Shown: piece by piece, positions 12,880 through 23,740 of the stretch | Layout of the letters: the number at the start of each line of letters is the position of its first letter | Numbering within the stretch: the first letter of the stretch is position 1 | Source of the DNA: Cherax quadricarinatus | Lineage: Eukaryota > Arthropoda > Malacostraca > Decapoda > Parastacidae | DNA: 64,000 nucleotides | Assembly: GCF_038502225.1 (NCBI RefSeq) | Contig: NC_091374.1 | Coordinates: 10,008,701 to 10,072,700, forward strand | Direction of reading: 5' to 3' | Position numbers and translations under genes: made by a program | Notes under the pieces: generated by a model | Databases searched by the model: none | Told to the model about the DNA's origin: nothing | Seen by the model: only the letters and a program-made list of their open reading frames with translations

Positions 12880-13130
12880 ATTTTTAGCTAATTTAAAACT
12901 CGTCCAACGGGTAATATTTAGCAAACAGTTATCAAAGCGACTACCTCTACAGGAAAAAAATGCCGACTCCAAGAATTCAAGATTAATACTTATATGAGCA
13001 GACGACGCCATCAGGATGGACGGATGGGTGAAGGCAGGTGTTGGTGAGCTGGACGACCGCCGGATATGTGGGTTACCTGCTCAAGTACAAGGTGGGATAA
13101 AGAGAGATGAGACAAGTGGAGATTACTTAC

Positions 13131-13197
13131 TTCTGGAGGTCCCGACACTTGACGACCTTGCCGAAGGTGCCCTCGCCCAGAGTGGTAATGATCTTGT
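13131..13197 (-). CDS. CLK kinase exon: glycine-rich ATP-binding loop
   Basis: This 67-nt exon encodes the first strands of the kinase domain. After completing a split Tyr codon it reads KIITTLGEGTFGKVVK and then CRDLQ. LGEGTFGKVV is the glycine-rich nucleotide-binding loop (GxGxxG) in the form typical of CLK/LAMMER kinases. The acceptor is a pyrimidine-rich tract ending in TTGCAG, with the AG at 13198-13199. The donor is a clean GTAAGT starting at 13130. The exon enters in phase 1 and leaves in phase 2 (two bases, AA, pass to the next exon). That next exon, expected to carry the catalytic lysine, was not found in the remaining 13 kb. It is too short to show up in a length-filtered ORF search; the splice sites and motif identify it. 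Confidence 0.9.
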
Positions 13198-13587
13198 CTG
13201 CAAGAGAGCAAGGAGAGGGGGTCAGGAGCTACTACTGGTGTACACAGCCGCCCGCATTCTCATACAAACAGCTACGTTACTTGCGGGGGCAAACACAAAA
13301 CAACGGTCTTTTTTATACAAAATGAATAGTTGAAATACTCGTTGAAGGTCATAACGGATATTTACAGGGTAATTCATAAAATGAATAACACTGTGTCCCC
13401 TTCCTGTCTCTCATTAATGTCTCTAAGCTTTTCTTTTCGGTGAAAAGTATCAGTACTGAGAGGAAAGGAGGAGCGTCTAGAGTAGGGATCAAGTTATGCT
13501 TACAAGTATGGCGGGGATACCAATTGCTATGTAGAAAGTTTTGAAAAAAAAAAGGGAAAAAATTTATCCTAAAATATTGGCTAATGT

Positions 13588-13597
13588 ATGTGTATGT

Positions 13598-13669
<72 letters not shown>
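13588..13669. repeat. (GT)n microsatellite inside a CLK intron
   Basis: About 40 GT repeats, in the 595-bp intron between the two shared CLK exons. On the transcribed strand this is a CA-rich intronic run, the type bound by hnRNP L in other animals. Confidence 0.95.
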
Positions 13670-13792
13670 GCTATGAGATGGTTGAAGTGTTTAAGAAGAG
13701 CTGGTGTCAAGAAGCGAGTGTGAAACGTGTCGTAAAAACTATGAAGAGGAAAACAAAAAATGAAGATAAAACAGGGAGTCTTATTCACGAAC

Positions 13793-13871
13793 ATCTATCT
13801 TGCAGCACGTCGCCATTGCGGTATATGAGATGTCCTTCTTCATCATCTTCCACTGAGGGTGCCCGTGAACT
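13793..13871 (-). CDS. CLK kinase exon: pre-kinase EDDEEGHL signature
   Basis: This 79-nt exon reads SSRAP, then SVEDDEEGHLIYRNGDVLQD, then R plus one base of a Tyr codon. This block directly precedes the kinase domain in CLK1-4 and Doa, and the SVEDDEEGHLI string is essentially the family signature. The acceptor follows CTCCCTCCAG (AG at 13872-13873) and the exon begins in phase 0. The donor is GTTCGT, which departs from GTRAGT. It is nevertheless the one that restores R-Y-K-I across the junction with 13197, so I favour it. The intron to the next exon is 595 bp. Intron retention would read R-C-S-stop immediately. Any upstream exon ending in phase 0 can join here, which is the basis for proposing alternative N-termini. 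Confidence 0.9.
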
Positions 13872-14217
13872 CTGGAGGGAGCCCGGCCCATGTCACGCCC
13901 GTACGCCCACGCCGCCAGCAGCAACACCACCAGCACAGCACCAGCACCGCCAAGAGGAGGCGGCAGCAGCAGCAGCAGGCACGGTGGGGCATCAGTGGGG
14001 AGGGTCACATGGTTCACCACCACAGCCGTGTCACACGACGAACCGCAGGGCAACAGGCCACCAACAAGACAGATAAAGAGGGGAGAAGGCAAAATGGTGG
14101 CCACTATCAAGGGGAGCCACGGTGGCCACACACCATGGCAGCATATACATTCAGGCCTTACTGGTGCTCTCTCCAACACTATCTCTAGAAATATACATAT
14201 ATAAGAATGCATATATG

Positions 14218-14295
<78 letters not shown>
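14218..14295. repeat. (TA)n microsatellite
   Basis: About 38 TA repeats in the CLK intron upstream of the shared exon. Confidence 0.95.
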
Positions 14296-14297
<2 letters not shown>

Positions 14298-16005
14298 CAT
14301 TTTAATTAAGTACTTAACTACACGTGTAATATCAGCTTAATTTATATCAAATAAAAATGAATTGAACATAATATGTTGAGGGAAGGTCAGAGCCAGGGAG
14401 ATGCATGAAGTAACACGAGGCACCAAACACACACACCACTAAGGGCCGACCGGCTTGACCTTGTTTAGTACAACACTCATAACACTGACTCCATCATTAG
14501 CAAATAATCAGTAATAAAAATAATAAAATATTCTTTGGCACATACCTACCTACGCTCATACACACGTGCAGGCAGGCAGGCAGGCACGCACACAAGGGCG
14601 CAGGCACGTGAAACATTTCTGCCAGTGCCCATCTTCAACAGACGTGATGGGACTGTCATGAGAAAGTCAAGAAAACAAACATACTACTGACGCACTGTTA
14701 TGGGCATAGTGCAGGTGTTAAGATTTTATTACATTTACGGTATTTACTATTATCACGTATAAGGCTGCCTAAAAATGGAAGAGATAGGTTGTGGGTGGTG
14801 GTGGCGTAGTGTGGGTAGTGCTTGTGGATGGTACGGTGATTGTTAGTGACTGGTAATGTGGTGGGTGGGAAGAGGCGGTAAGTTAGGGGGAAAAGACAAA
14901 ATAGCAGGGGATATACTAAACACGACTTCGGGCTGGTGCTCTACGTAGATGAAACTGGTGAAGCAGCAAGGGTAATGGATTTCGTTAATGCCGTAATCTA
15001 GTAATCATCACCAAATCTAAATTGACCTAATTTAACGACATTATTTCGAGCTTTCCCTTGATGGAATATTCCAAGTACCCTTATCTGCTACACAATATAT
15101 CGAAGTAACGTTTATATCGTAATCATCACCACTTACGATTCTTTGGCAAGACAGACTAATGAGAATTTAAAGATTATTAACCCAGATGGGTGGAATATGA
15201 CAAACTGGGACCGAGGCTTCCCAGAATGAGAAAGTTTATTTTAAGGGAGAGAGGTTTCCCGAGGAGGCAACACGAGTTTTTAATACCAGAAGAATGAAAA
15301 GAGAATTCCTGAAGATAATAAGGAAAAAGAGGAACTATGTAATTATAAAAAATACCCAGTGGTTATGCAGCGCTTCTGGTATTAAAGTGAAACCCAATAA
15401 ATAACAACAGAAGCAAATACTTTAAATAAAATTAATAAATGAACAATAAAAACGAAATTAGCATTAAAGCATTGCCCAAACGCTCACTGATGTTCGTCGT
15501 GACGTCTACACATGGACATCACATACGCATTTAACTACACATCAGTACCGAGGACACCGTTTAAAAATGACCTAATTTTAGGGGGTGTCTGGCACCAGTT
15601 TCAGAGGCGTAAGACCCCGGTCCAGTAAAAACCATGGGCCAGACGATTATACCCAATCCTCAATGTATGATTCCTGTGGACAGAGGAGAGGCCCTTCATA
15701 CATTTTGTTGCCAGTTGACTATGTGGCTAGTCATATACCCCAGACATACAACTAGGAATGTCCCCAAGACAATGGCCATGAAACAAAAGTCGAAACCCTA
15801 AAAACAATAGAGGGAGCCTTGACATTAATTCATTACCCTATCCCGTAATATGTCCGGGTAACAAACACAACACATCCATTCACCGTTAATAGAGGCGGCC
15901 AACCATTCTTTAAGCTAATCGGCGATATTATGGACACTCGCAAATTGCACTTCCACTTTCCTTTAAACTAATGGATGACATGCAGGACGGAAGTGTGTTT
16001 TGTAA
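14296..16005. other. CLK intron, unremarkable
   Basis: AT-rich intron sequence between the shared exon and the 757-codon exon. A GGCA run lies near 14570. No further exon was seen. Confidence 0.5.
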
Positions 16006-16008
16006 GAA

Positions 16009-16165
16009 ACTAGGAAGGTGGTGAGGAAGACGGGGTTCCTGAAGACTAGGAAGGTGGTGAGGAAGACGGGGTTCCTGAAGACTAGGAAGGTGGTGAGGAA
16101 GACGGGGTTCCTGAAGACTAGGAAGGTGGTGAGGAAGACGGGGTTCCTGAAGACTAGGAAGGCGA
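16009..16165. repeat. 36-bp tandem repeat, about 4 copies
   Basis: The unit contains 'actaggaaggtggtgaggaa' and ends gacggggttcctgaag. Copies are near-identical; a degenerate fifth follows to about 16200. Confidence 0.9.
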
Positions 16166-16453
16166 GGCTAGGACGGTGAGGAAAATGGGATCTTGAATAC
16201 TAGGAGAGGAAGAAGACTAAAGACAGGGTAATCCATGAAAACAAAGGGTATCCTTAAAGACTTGTAAGATTAAGAGGGTGAGATAGAAAGGATGTTCAAA
16301 AGATCTTAATATGAAGAGATGGACAAGATATAAAAGAACGGAGGGTAAGGAAGATGTATTGGGTTTAGTTACGGTAAGAATAGTAGAGCATGCATCAGTC
16401 TAGGCAGCAGTAGCAACAGCAGAGCAGCGTGAGTACAACACTGCTCTACTTAC

Positions 16454-18724
16454 GTCACTAGTCACGCTACTAGAGCTGTAGAATGAGGAATGATGATGCA
16501 TGGCACTCTTCTTTCCCCCCACCTCTTGGATGCCCAACAGGTCCATCACGCCGGATTTCCTAGGCAGTGGTGTCACCACGCTCGGACCTACAGCAGATGT
16601 GGTTGACGCAGACAAGGTCGACTTAAGACTCTTGCCATTGATGGAAGACGATCCTTCTATTCCACCGCCGCCGCCACCAATCTTGGGCTTGTACTTGGCC
16701 GCGCTGTAGACGTCAAGGTTGTCCTTCGACTTTGATTGAATGTTAGTAAGAGTTGCATTAGCGGCACTCGAGGTTTTAGGTTTCACAGACACAGACTGGT
16801 CGAGAGGAGATTTAGGAGTGAGGGCTGGCACATATGCGATGTTTGTCTCAGACAAAGTCTTGTTACTTACAGAGCTCGAGGTGTTCGTCGTGTTACTACT
16901 GTTCGACTGGTCACTCGTATTGTTACTGGTACTATTAATGTTCGAATTAGGTGGTTTAAATGTAGTGAACGTGTATTCCTGTTCTGGCTCCATGTAGTTT
17001 GAAATTTTTATTATGGGAGTTGTTGGCGATGTGGGTGTCTGAATACCATAGTGATTATGAGGTGTTCTGAGCAAAGAGGAACATAGTGATCTGTTGGATT
17101 CCATAAGGTCTAGTCTGGCTCTGACCTCTGAAGGAGAGTCCAGCAGTTCAACAGTGTTAGTTCTGGATAGGTCGAGGGTGGTGGGTTTGGCGGGCTTGCT
17201 GGATTTCAGAGGCTTTTCGCGCATGGCGGCTTTTTCGAAAACAATTGGAGGGTCGTATAATACAAACTTATCGGAATCGGGTGTGCTACGTTTGGACACG
17301 TTATCGGTGCCTTTAGCGGCCGTTCTGGCTAAGGCGGAGAGCACATCACCCGTAGAGGCACTGCCGTACAAAACTTTCCGGGGTGGTCCTTGACTCCCTT
17401 CCTCGTCTTGGTAGGTGCGGAATGCTGTTACCTTCGCGGCCATCTCTTTAACCTGATCATAGCGCCGCGTGCCTTGCCGTCCTGTACCATCATGATCACT
17501 TGAGCCAGCGGGTTCTTGCCCACGCTTTCGGAACTTGCGGTTGTGAGAACTGCCAATATTATGTAAAACGTTGAGGGGAAGAGAGTACATATTGATAAGC
17601 TGGGCCCGCTCTTTGCGGCGAGTGGATTCATCGGCGACGCTGTCTGGCGTTGCCGACGAGGTAGTGCTGCCAGTCTCTGTCTCCAGAGTAGTGGAGGAGA
17701 GGCCAGAGTACCTTTTCATAATTGAGCTAGTGCTCTCCCGTCCATCTTGAGCATCCGGCACCGTTACAGGCCGGGTAATTCTGTGTCTTGCGGAGCCACT
17801 AATAAGAGCACCGTCACCGTGGCGCCGTCGGAGCTGAGGGCTGAGGTTCCCTAATTTGAAGCTGCGACTGTCGATACACCTTTCCATTACATTCGGTGAT
17901 TTAGACCCGTATTGGGACCAGTAGTCTGATTTTTTCGTGCTTACATTATTTCGAAGTACACAAAGTTCGTCGCTAGCCTCGTCCTCTTCATTACAACCAC
18001 TTGTCAAATTATTTCTCCTCAAGAACTGACTAGGCTTGTAGCGGGCACCAATCTTATCGTAGTTAGGAGCTGGTGCGGAGTATGAGCTATAAGCGCTACG
18101 CAGACCATAGTCCGATTCCATTCCCAGGTCTGAAGCTGTTCGGTTGTACGTTGGTCGGCCGCCACAGTTCCCATATCTCTTTCTAGGAGAATCGTCACAC
18201 TTATCAAACTCTGAACCGCCGTAATCTGTCTTAAAAGTTGAAAAAGATGAGAATGAAGCTGATGGAGTTAAGGCATTACCGCTCCTATACCCAGAAGAGG
18301 CTGTCGACCCGTAGCCAGAGCCATACTTATACCCGACATCGTAGGCCGATGAAGAACTGCCGTACTTATTGCGGGAAGACGTACCATCGAACTTTGAAGA
18401 CCTGGACTTCACATCTGCGTAGAGCGCGGTGGTCTTGTAATCAGTGTAGCGCGGCGAATCCTCGTATTTGTTGTATTTGAGCAACATCGGATACTGGGAG
18501 TTCGAGGACTTAGTGGAGGAAGTGGCGCCAGAGCTTATGTTGTTACTGGTGTCGTGGAGGGGCACCCGGTCATCCCCAGACTGTGACACAGCTCTCACGC
18601 GGGAGGCGAACTTGCTGAAGAGGTTCGAACACCGATTTAGGATATCCCCCCCAGAGTCTTGAAGGATACTCGTATAGGAAGTTGTGGCGCTCCTGCCGTA
18701 TTGCTGACGGGTGCGTCCGCTCAT
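16454..18724 (-). CDS. 757-codon N-terminal exon, probably the long CLK isoform
   Basis: This single open exon starts at an ATG at 18724 (protein begins MSGRTRQQYGRS) with A at -3. Another 27 codons are open upstream but look like leader sequence. It ends exactly in phase 0 at a strong GTAAGT donor (GT at 16452-16453); without splicing, the frame stops about 17 codons later. The protein is low-complexity and probably disordered. It is Ser/Tyr/Gly-rich in the first 200 residues, has a Thr-Pro-rich stretch near 570, an Asn/Ser/Thr-rich stretch near 590-620 and six glycines near 683. I see no folded domain. The exon is 2.6 kb upstream of the shared CLK exon on the same strand and in compatible phase, consistent with the large N-terminal extensions known for Doa isoforms. 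It could instead belong to an unrelated nested gene. Confidence 0.7.
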
Positions 18725-18952
18725 ACTGGCGCCCGCCTCGCACGCCCACCCCCACCACAGCCTCACACCCCCTAGTCTCGCATAGCACACGTCACTTTTA
18801 CACACCCATTTACAGTGGCACTAGTGACACAAGGCTGGGCCCTCTCCAACTAACACTTTTTGTTTGTCAAAACTATATGTTTATCATTTGTTTTCGCATC
18901 ACAGTAAGTGGCGATGCCTGGAGAACAGGGCAAGCACCCGCTGCCCCCGCAG

Positions 18953-19067
18953 ACTTGGTCTCCAGGCTCGGCGCGGCACGCGAGGTACCAGCTTCTGCGG
19001 CACTAGCAGTGGTAACTTAGCAGCCTCAAGAGGCAAGGAGGGGCGGGAGCAGAGTGCCGTGAAGCAG
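18953..19067 (+). CDS. Possible plus-strand exon opposite the 757-codon exon
   Basis: On the plus strand, CCCGCTGCCCCCGCAG is a good acceptor (AG at 18951-18952), and AAGCAG|GTAAGTGAG is a strong donor (GT at 19068-19069). The 115-nt stretch between them is open in one frame that reads LGLQARRGTRGTSFCGTSSG and ends in phase 0. It lies 230 bp upstream of the ATG of the minus-strand 757-codon exon, so it could be part of a divergent transcript or a noncoding RNA. The evidence is splice-site quality only; no protein family is recognised. Confidence 0.22.
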
Positions 19068-19369
19068 GTAAGTGAGTGGTGAGCAGAATGTAACTGAAGC
19101 ACACCTCAGTACCGGGCACGCAGGGGCACACCAAGCCCAGGGGATAAAAATACCCAGGGCGCCGGCACTCGTCGCTAGTGCTGCTGCTGTCCGACCTGAC
19201 ACTACCATCATCCACTACCACCTTCACTTCCAACAATCCAAAATATTACCAACCTTTTGGTGAAATTAACAACCTCCTGCTGTAGTATATTTCCCTCGCC
19301 TACACATTACTCAGACTACTCGTACACCTGGGTATCAGCAGGCGGGCAAGTAAGCATACCTGCCTGCCC

Positions 19370-19660
19370 GCCTCCTCAACCCCTTCACTTGCTCGTACGC
19401 CACTCCCCCCCCCTTTCCCTCATATGCTCGTTCGCCACTCTTTCCCCTCACTTGTCCGTTCGCTTACTTGTTCGTACGCCACTCTTCCCCCCCTCTTTAC
19501 ATGCTCGCCCGCCCGTTCCCTTAGTTGCTCGTTCGCCAGCCCATCCCCTTCACCATCTCGCCTCGCCAGCCCGCCCCCTTCACTAGCTCGCCTCGCTAGC
19601 CCCTCCTTCATTAGATTGCCTCGCCCGCCCCCTTCACCTGCCATCTTCCTCACTACACTA
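19370..19660. repeat. Degenerate pyrimidine-rich CTCG/CCAC repeat tract
   Basis: Loose repeats around 'ctcgttcgccactc' and 'ctcgcctcgccagcc'. A similar tract occurs at 49560-49670. Open frames on both strands are compositional artefacts. Confidence 0.7.
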
Positions 19661-19989
19661 CCTTGACACTTGCAAACTACCATACACGACCCAAAGAAGG
19701 AAGGAGGAAGGGGGAGGGAAGGAGAGGGAAGAATATTATTTCTAAAGCAGCAAGACCAACTTGATCATCCATTTCAGTATTCTTCAAGATACCTTGTTAG
19801 TCTTACGTCAGGTATTTACAGTCTTGAAAGCTCAACAAAAGAATAATGTGTTCTTAAGGAGTCTCGATAATCCTACACACTCACTTCAGTAGTCTCTCAA
19901 GCCTTGTTTAGGCGGTATTTACTAAAGGCTGCCACCACCACCGCTAAGGTATTTCGAGAACAAAAAGACAATATCGTGACTGAAACAAT

Positions 19990-20060
19990 ACACAAGTAAC
20001 CCGCACATAGGAGAAGCTTATGACGACGTTTCGGTCCGACTTGAACCATTAACTAGTCAC
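19990..20060 (-). repeat. Penelope-associated terminal repeat, partial copy
   Basis: Same block as at 23334-23405 ('aacccgcacataggagaagc', then the tttcggtccgacttgaacc core). It sits directly before a (TA)n array. Confidence 0.65.
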
Positions 20061-20083
20061 ACTAACACACGAAGGTAAGGGAG

Positions 20084-20374
<291 letters not shown>

Positions 20375-20409
20375 ATTTTAAAATCACATGTTTACTGTGA
20401 TCTTATTGC

Positions 20410-20411
<2 letters not shown>

Positions 20412-20502
<91 letters not shown>
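20412..20502. repeat. (TA)n microsatellite
   Basis: About 45 TA repeats on the far side of the hairpin. Confidence 0.95.
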
Positions 20503-20504
<2 letters not shown>

Positions 20505-21290
20505 CACACTGTGTGAGAGTACCTGCAAGTATATGACACACACACTGTGGGTGAGAGAGAGGGGGGGAGAGTACCCACAAGTATATGACACACACTGTGT
20601 GAGAGAGGGGGGAGAGTACCCGCAAGTATATGACACACAGTGTGTGCGAGAGGGGGGAAGAGTACCCGCAAGTATGACACACACAGTGTGAGAGGGGGAG
20701 AGTACCCTCAAGTATATGACACACACACTGTGGGTGAGAGAGAGGGGGGAGAGTACCCGCAAGTATATGACACACACACTGTGAGAGGGGGGGAGAGTAC
20801 CCGCAAGTATATGACACTGTGTGAGAGAGGGGGGAGAGTACACGCAAGTATATGACACACAGTGTGAGAGAGAGGGGGGAGAGTACCCGCAAGTATATGA
20901 CACACACTGTGTGAGAGAGGGGGGGGAGAGTACCCGCAAGTATATGACACACACTGTGTGCGAGAGGGGGGAAGAGTACCCGCAAGTATATGACACAGTG
21001 TGAGAGGGGGGGAGAGTACCCGCAAGTATAAGACACACTGTGTGTGAGAGAGAGAGGGGAGAGTACCCGCAAGTATATGACACACACTGTGTGAGAGAGA
21101 GAGGGGAGAGTACCCGCAAGTATATGACACACACTGTGTAAGAGAGAGGGGGAGAGTACCCGCAAGTATATGACACACACTGTGTGAGAGAGGGAGGGAA
21201 GAGTACCCGCAAGTATATGACACACACTGTGTGAGAGAGGGAGGGAAGAGTACCCGCAAGTATATGACACACACTGTGTGAGAGAGACGG
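20503..21290. repeat. 45-60 bp minisatellite, about 16 copies
   Basis: The unit contains 'agagtacccgcaagtatatg' followed by a cacacactgtgtg palindrome and a GA/G run of variable length. Length varies through the GA/G and CA runs. The 534- and 537-codon minus-strand frames across 20.4-22.0 kb read through this and the next array and are not genes. Confidence 0.95.
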
Positions 21291-21564
21291 GGGAGGGGGA
21301 AGAGGAGAATAACAGGAGCAGAAGGTAAATGTAGCAGCGTAGAAGGTAAGAGGAAAGTAACAGAGGACAGAAGGTAAGAGAAAAGTAGCAGAGGGGAGAC
21401 GATAAGAAGAAGGTAATAGGGGAGAAGGTAATAGGGGAAACCGAGAAGAGGCGTGGTGGTGGGTAGAAGATATGAGGGGGGAGGGAAGGGTAAAGTATGA
21501 AGTGGTATGAGAGTACAAGGATTGAGGGGAACTGGGGAGAGAAAATTTGAGGTAGAAGGTAAGA

Positions 21565-21985
21565 AGGGGGAGGGGGTAGAAGGTACGAGGGGGACGGGGT
21601 AGAAGGTACGAGGGGGACGGGGTAGAAGGTACGAGGGGGACGGGGTAGAAGGTACGAGGGGGATGGGGTAGAAGGTACGAGGGGGACGGGGTAGAAGGTA
21701 CGAGGGGGACGGGGTAGAAGGTACGAGAGGGACGGGGTAGAAGGTACGAGGGGGACGGGGTAGAAGGTACGAGGGGGACGGGGGGACGGGGTAGAAGGTA
21801 CGAGGGGGACGGGTAGAAGGTACGAGGGGGACGGGGTAGAAGGTACGAGGGGGACGGGGTTGACGGTACGAGGGGGACGGGGTAGAAGGTACGAGGGGGA
21901 CGGGGTAGAATGTACGAGGGGGAGGGGGTAGAAGGTACGAGGGGGAGGGGGTAGAAGGTACGAGGGGGACGGGGTAGAACGTAAG
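21565..21985. repeat. 23-bp minisatellite, about 18 copies
   Basis: The unit is close to 'gggggacggggtagaaggta' plus cga. The plus strand is purine- and G-rich. Confidence 0.95.
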
Positions 21986-22254
21986 AGGGGTAGGGTACAG
22001 GACACAAGAGAGAGGAAGGGTAGAAAATACTAGAAGGGAAGAGGGGGGTGGGGGGTTATAAAATAAGAGAAGATTGGAGAAAGAGGGGAGAGGAGGGGAG
22101 GCAGCGCTAGCTAGCTAGCTAGACAGGTCAACAACCTGGACGCTCAAAAATGAATGGTATGACGCCTCGGACATTCACCTTTAACCAAATGAAGGAAGAG
22201 TGGAGTATGCAGGAGGAGGAGTACCAAGCCAGGAAGAACAATCTTCTGGCTTAT

Positions 22255-22340
22255 TAGCAACGCTGGATACATCAGCACTGTGCTGCAGCTGTGCTATTCT
22301 ATATCATAATTGCGTAATGGCAACAAAAGCAAGCATTAAA
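22255..22340. repeat. Dispersed repeat shared with 46385-46450
   Basis: The stretch with 'tggatacatcagcactgtgc' recurs near 46387 with a few changes, followed in both by tattctatat and a caacaaaagc/taacaaaagc motif. Element type unknown. Confidence 0.55.
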
Positions 22341-22364
22341 GAACGAAAGGCACAATACCGTGAC

Positions 22365-22450
22365 TGGAACAATACACAAATAACCCGCACATAGGACAAA
22401 GAAGCTTATGACGACATTTCGGTCCGACTTGGACCACTTTTTTTTACAAG
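22365..22450 (-). repeat. Penelope-associated terminal repeat, partial copy
   Basis: Contains 'aacccgcacataggacaaag' and the tttcggtccgacttggacc core, here with one core change (gacatttcgg instead of gacgtttcgg). Confidence 0.65.
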
Positions 22451-22454
22451 TCAC

Positions 22455-22595
22455 ACTAACTAGTAAGCAGTAGCTAACGCGACGGTCTGGAGTTTTGAGA
22501 CTCTCTGATCGCGGGTTCTATCCCCGTCCGTGGTATGGTTTGTTTGCAATCGTGTCATTACGATTTCGTGAGTCGAGTTAGTAAGCATTGTTTCC
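22455..22595 (+). mobile_element. tRNA-like SINE
   Basis: 'gatcgcgggttctatccccg' carries a good B-box. A loose A-box (tagctaacgcgacgg) lies about 30 bases upstream. The downstream part (tggtatggtttgtttgcaatcg) is repeated almost exactly at 27170-27210, showing a dispersed family. Confidence 0.6.
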
Positions 22596-22849
22596 CCTGT
22601 CACGTTCCATCACAGAGGATGCTTTCCACGCACTGTTTAAATCTGTCAGTCTGAGCTGAGAGTCTCCAGTAGGGAAACGAGAATATCAAATATTTTCTTA
22701 AGGGTTCAGCAGCTACGGCAGCTTCAAGGGTTCCATTCCAGCAGAGCTGAAGTTATTATTTAGGAATTACCGTATCTGAGAAGAAATGGAATGTTCGTGA
22801 AAATTCCATCACATAGCAGACCAAGAAAATACGAGAGAGAAAAGGATGT

Positions 22850-23120
22850 GGGGAGAAAGGACGGGGAGAAAGGACGGGGGTAAGGGACGGGGAGTAAGGG
22901 ACGGGGGGTAAGGGACGGGGGTAAGGGACGGGGGGTAAGGGACGGGGGGGTAAGGGACGGGGGGTAAGGGACGGGGGGGTAGGGACGGGGGGCAGGGACG
23001 GGGGGCAGGGACGGGGGGCAGGGACGGGGGGCAGGGACGGGGGGCAGGGACGGGGGGCAGGGACGGGGGCAGGGACGGGGGGCAGGGACGGGGAAAGGGC
23101 GGAAGGGAAAGGGGAGGAGG
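22850..23120. repeat. 13-15 bp G-rich tandem array
   Basis: Units alternate between taagggacggggg and gcagggacggggg forms, about 18 copies. The plus strand has dozens of GGG/GGGG runs at short spacing, so G-quadruplex formation is plausible. Confidence 0.9.
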
Positions 23121-23189
23121 GAAGGGACGGGGGGAAAGGGGGGTGCAGAACTACATTATGACCTGTGATGGGTTACCAGAGTTTTGCTA

Positions 23190-23312
23190 CTCCCGCAGCC
23201 CGGCCCAGGGCCAAGTTTGTTTGGGGCTTTCCAGGTCAATCAGGCTGTTGCTGCTGGAGTCTCAATTGCTCACATTTCCATTACAGCCTGGTTGATCCCA
23301 CACTTGGTCGAG
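23190..23312 (-). mobile_element. LINE 3'-tail fragment
   Basis: The pieces 'tttccaggtcaatcaggctg' and 'tacagcctggttgatc' belong to the tail seen with intact LINE C-termini at 42780-42880 and 44690-44770. Confidence 0.55.
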
Positions 23313-23327
23313 GTACTTGAGTTTTAC

Positions 23328-23405
23328 AAAAATAACCCGCACATAGGAGAGGAGCAGCTTACGACGACGTTTCGGTCCGACTTAGACCATTTACAAAGTC
23401 ACACT
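23328..23405 (-). repeat. Terminal repeat of the Penelope-like element
   Basis: Read on minus, this holds GGTCTAAGTCGGACC directly followed by GAAACGTCGTC: a short hairpin and then GAAAC. It lies on the 3' side of the adjacent Penelope ORF on the same strand. Other copies lie near 7590, 20000, 22380 and 45180. Confidence 0.65.
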
Positions 23406-23439
23406 AAAGAAAAGGAGAGGAGGGGTATATATAGGCAGG

Positions 23440-23560
23440 GGGTGGTGGTAGTAGTAGTGGTGGTGGAGGTAGTAGTGGTGGTGGAGGTAGTAGTGGTGGT
23501 GGAGGTAGTAGTAGTAGTGGGGAAGACAGTAAGGAGGAGGAGGAGGAGGAGGAACCAGTC
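23440..23560. repeat. GGT/AGT trinucleotide-rich tract
   Basis: Repeated ggtggtggaggtagtagt units followed by (AGG)n. Poly-Val open frames on plus are artefacts. Confidence 0.85.
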
Positions 23561-23740
23561 AAATACTAAGAAAGAGGAGCACTGCCAGGGAGCTAGGTGC
23601 CCACAGAGGGTAAAAGCAAGAACACAGAGGGGGGGGGGGATACATAATGAAAGAACAAATACACGAGGCAGAAGACAGACAACCCAACGGAGAAAAAGGA
23701 ACGAGGAAAAGGGAAGAGGGAGAAGAAGAAAAAATAGGAA

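Noticed and set aside
13781..14212. 143-codon minus-strand frame over the shared CLK exon
   Set aside because: It overlaps the exon in a different frame. The correct frame is fixed by the SVEDDEEGHL signature and the join to the glycine-loop exon.
20392..22007. Two overlapping minus-strand open frames of 534 and 537 codons
   Set aside because: Both read through a (TA)n array, a CA/GA-variable minisatellite and a 23-bp minisatellite. Two frames being open at once, with repetitive peptides, shows low complexity rather than a gene.
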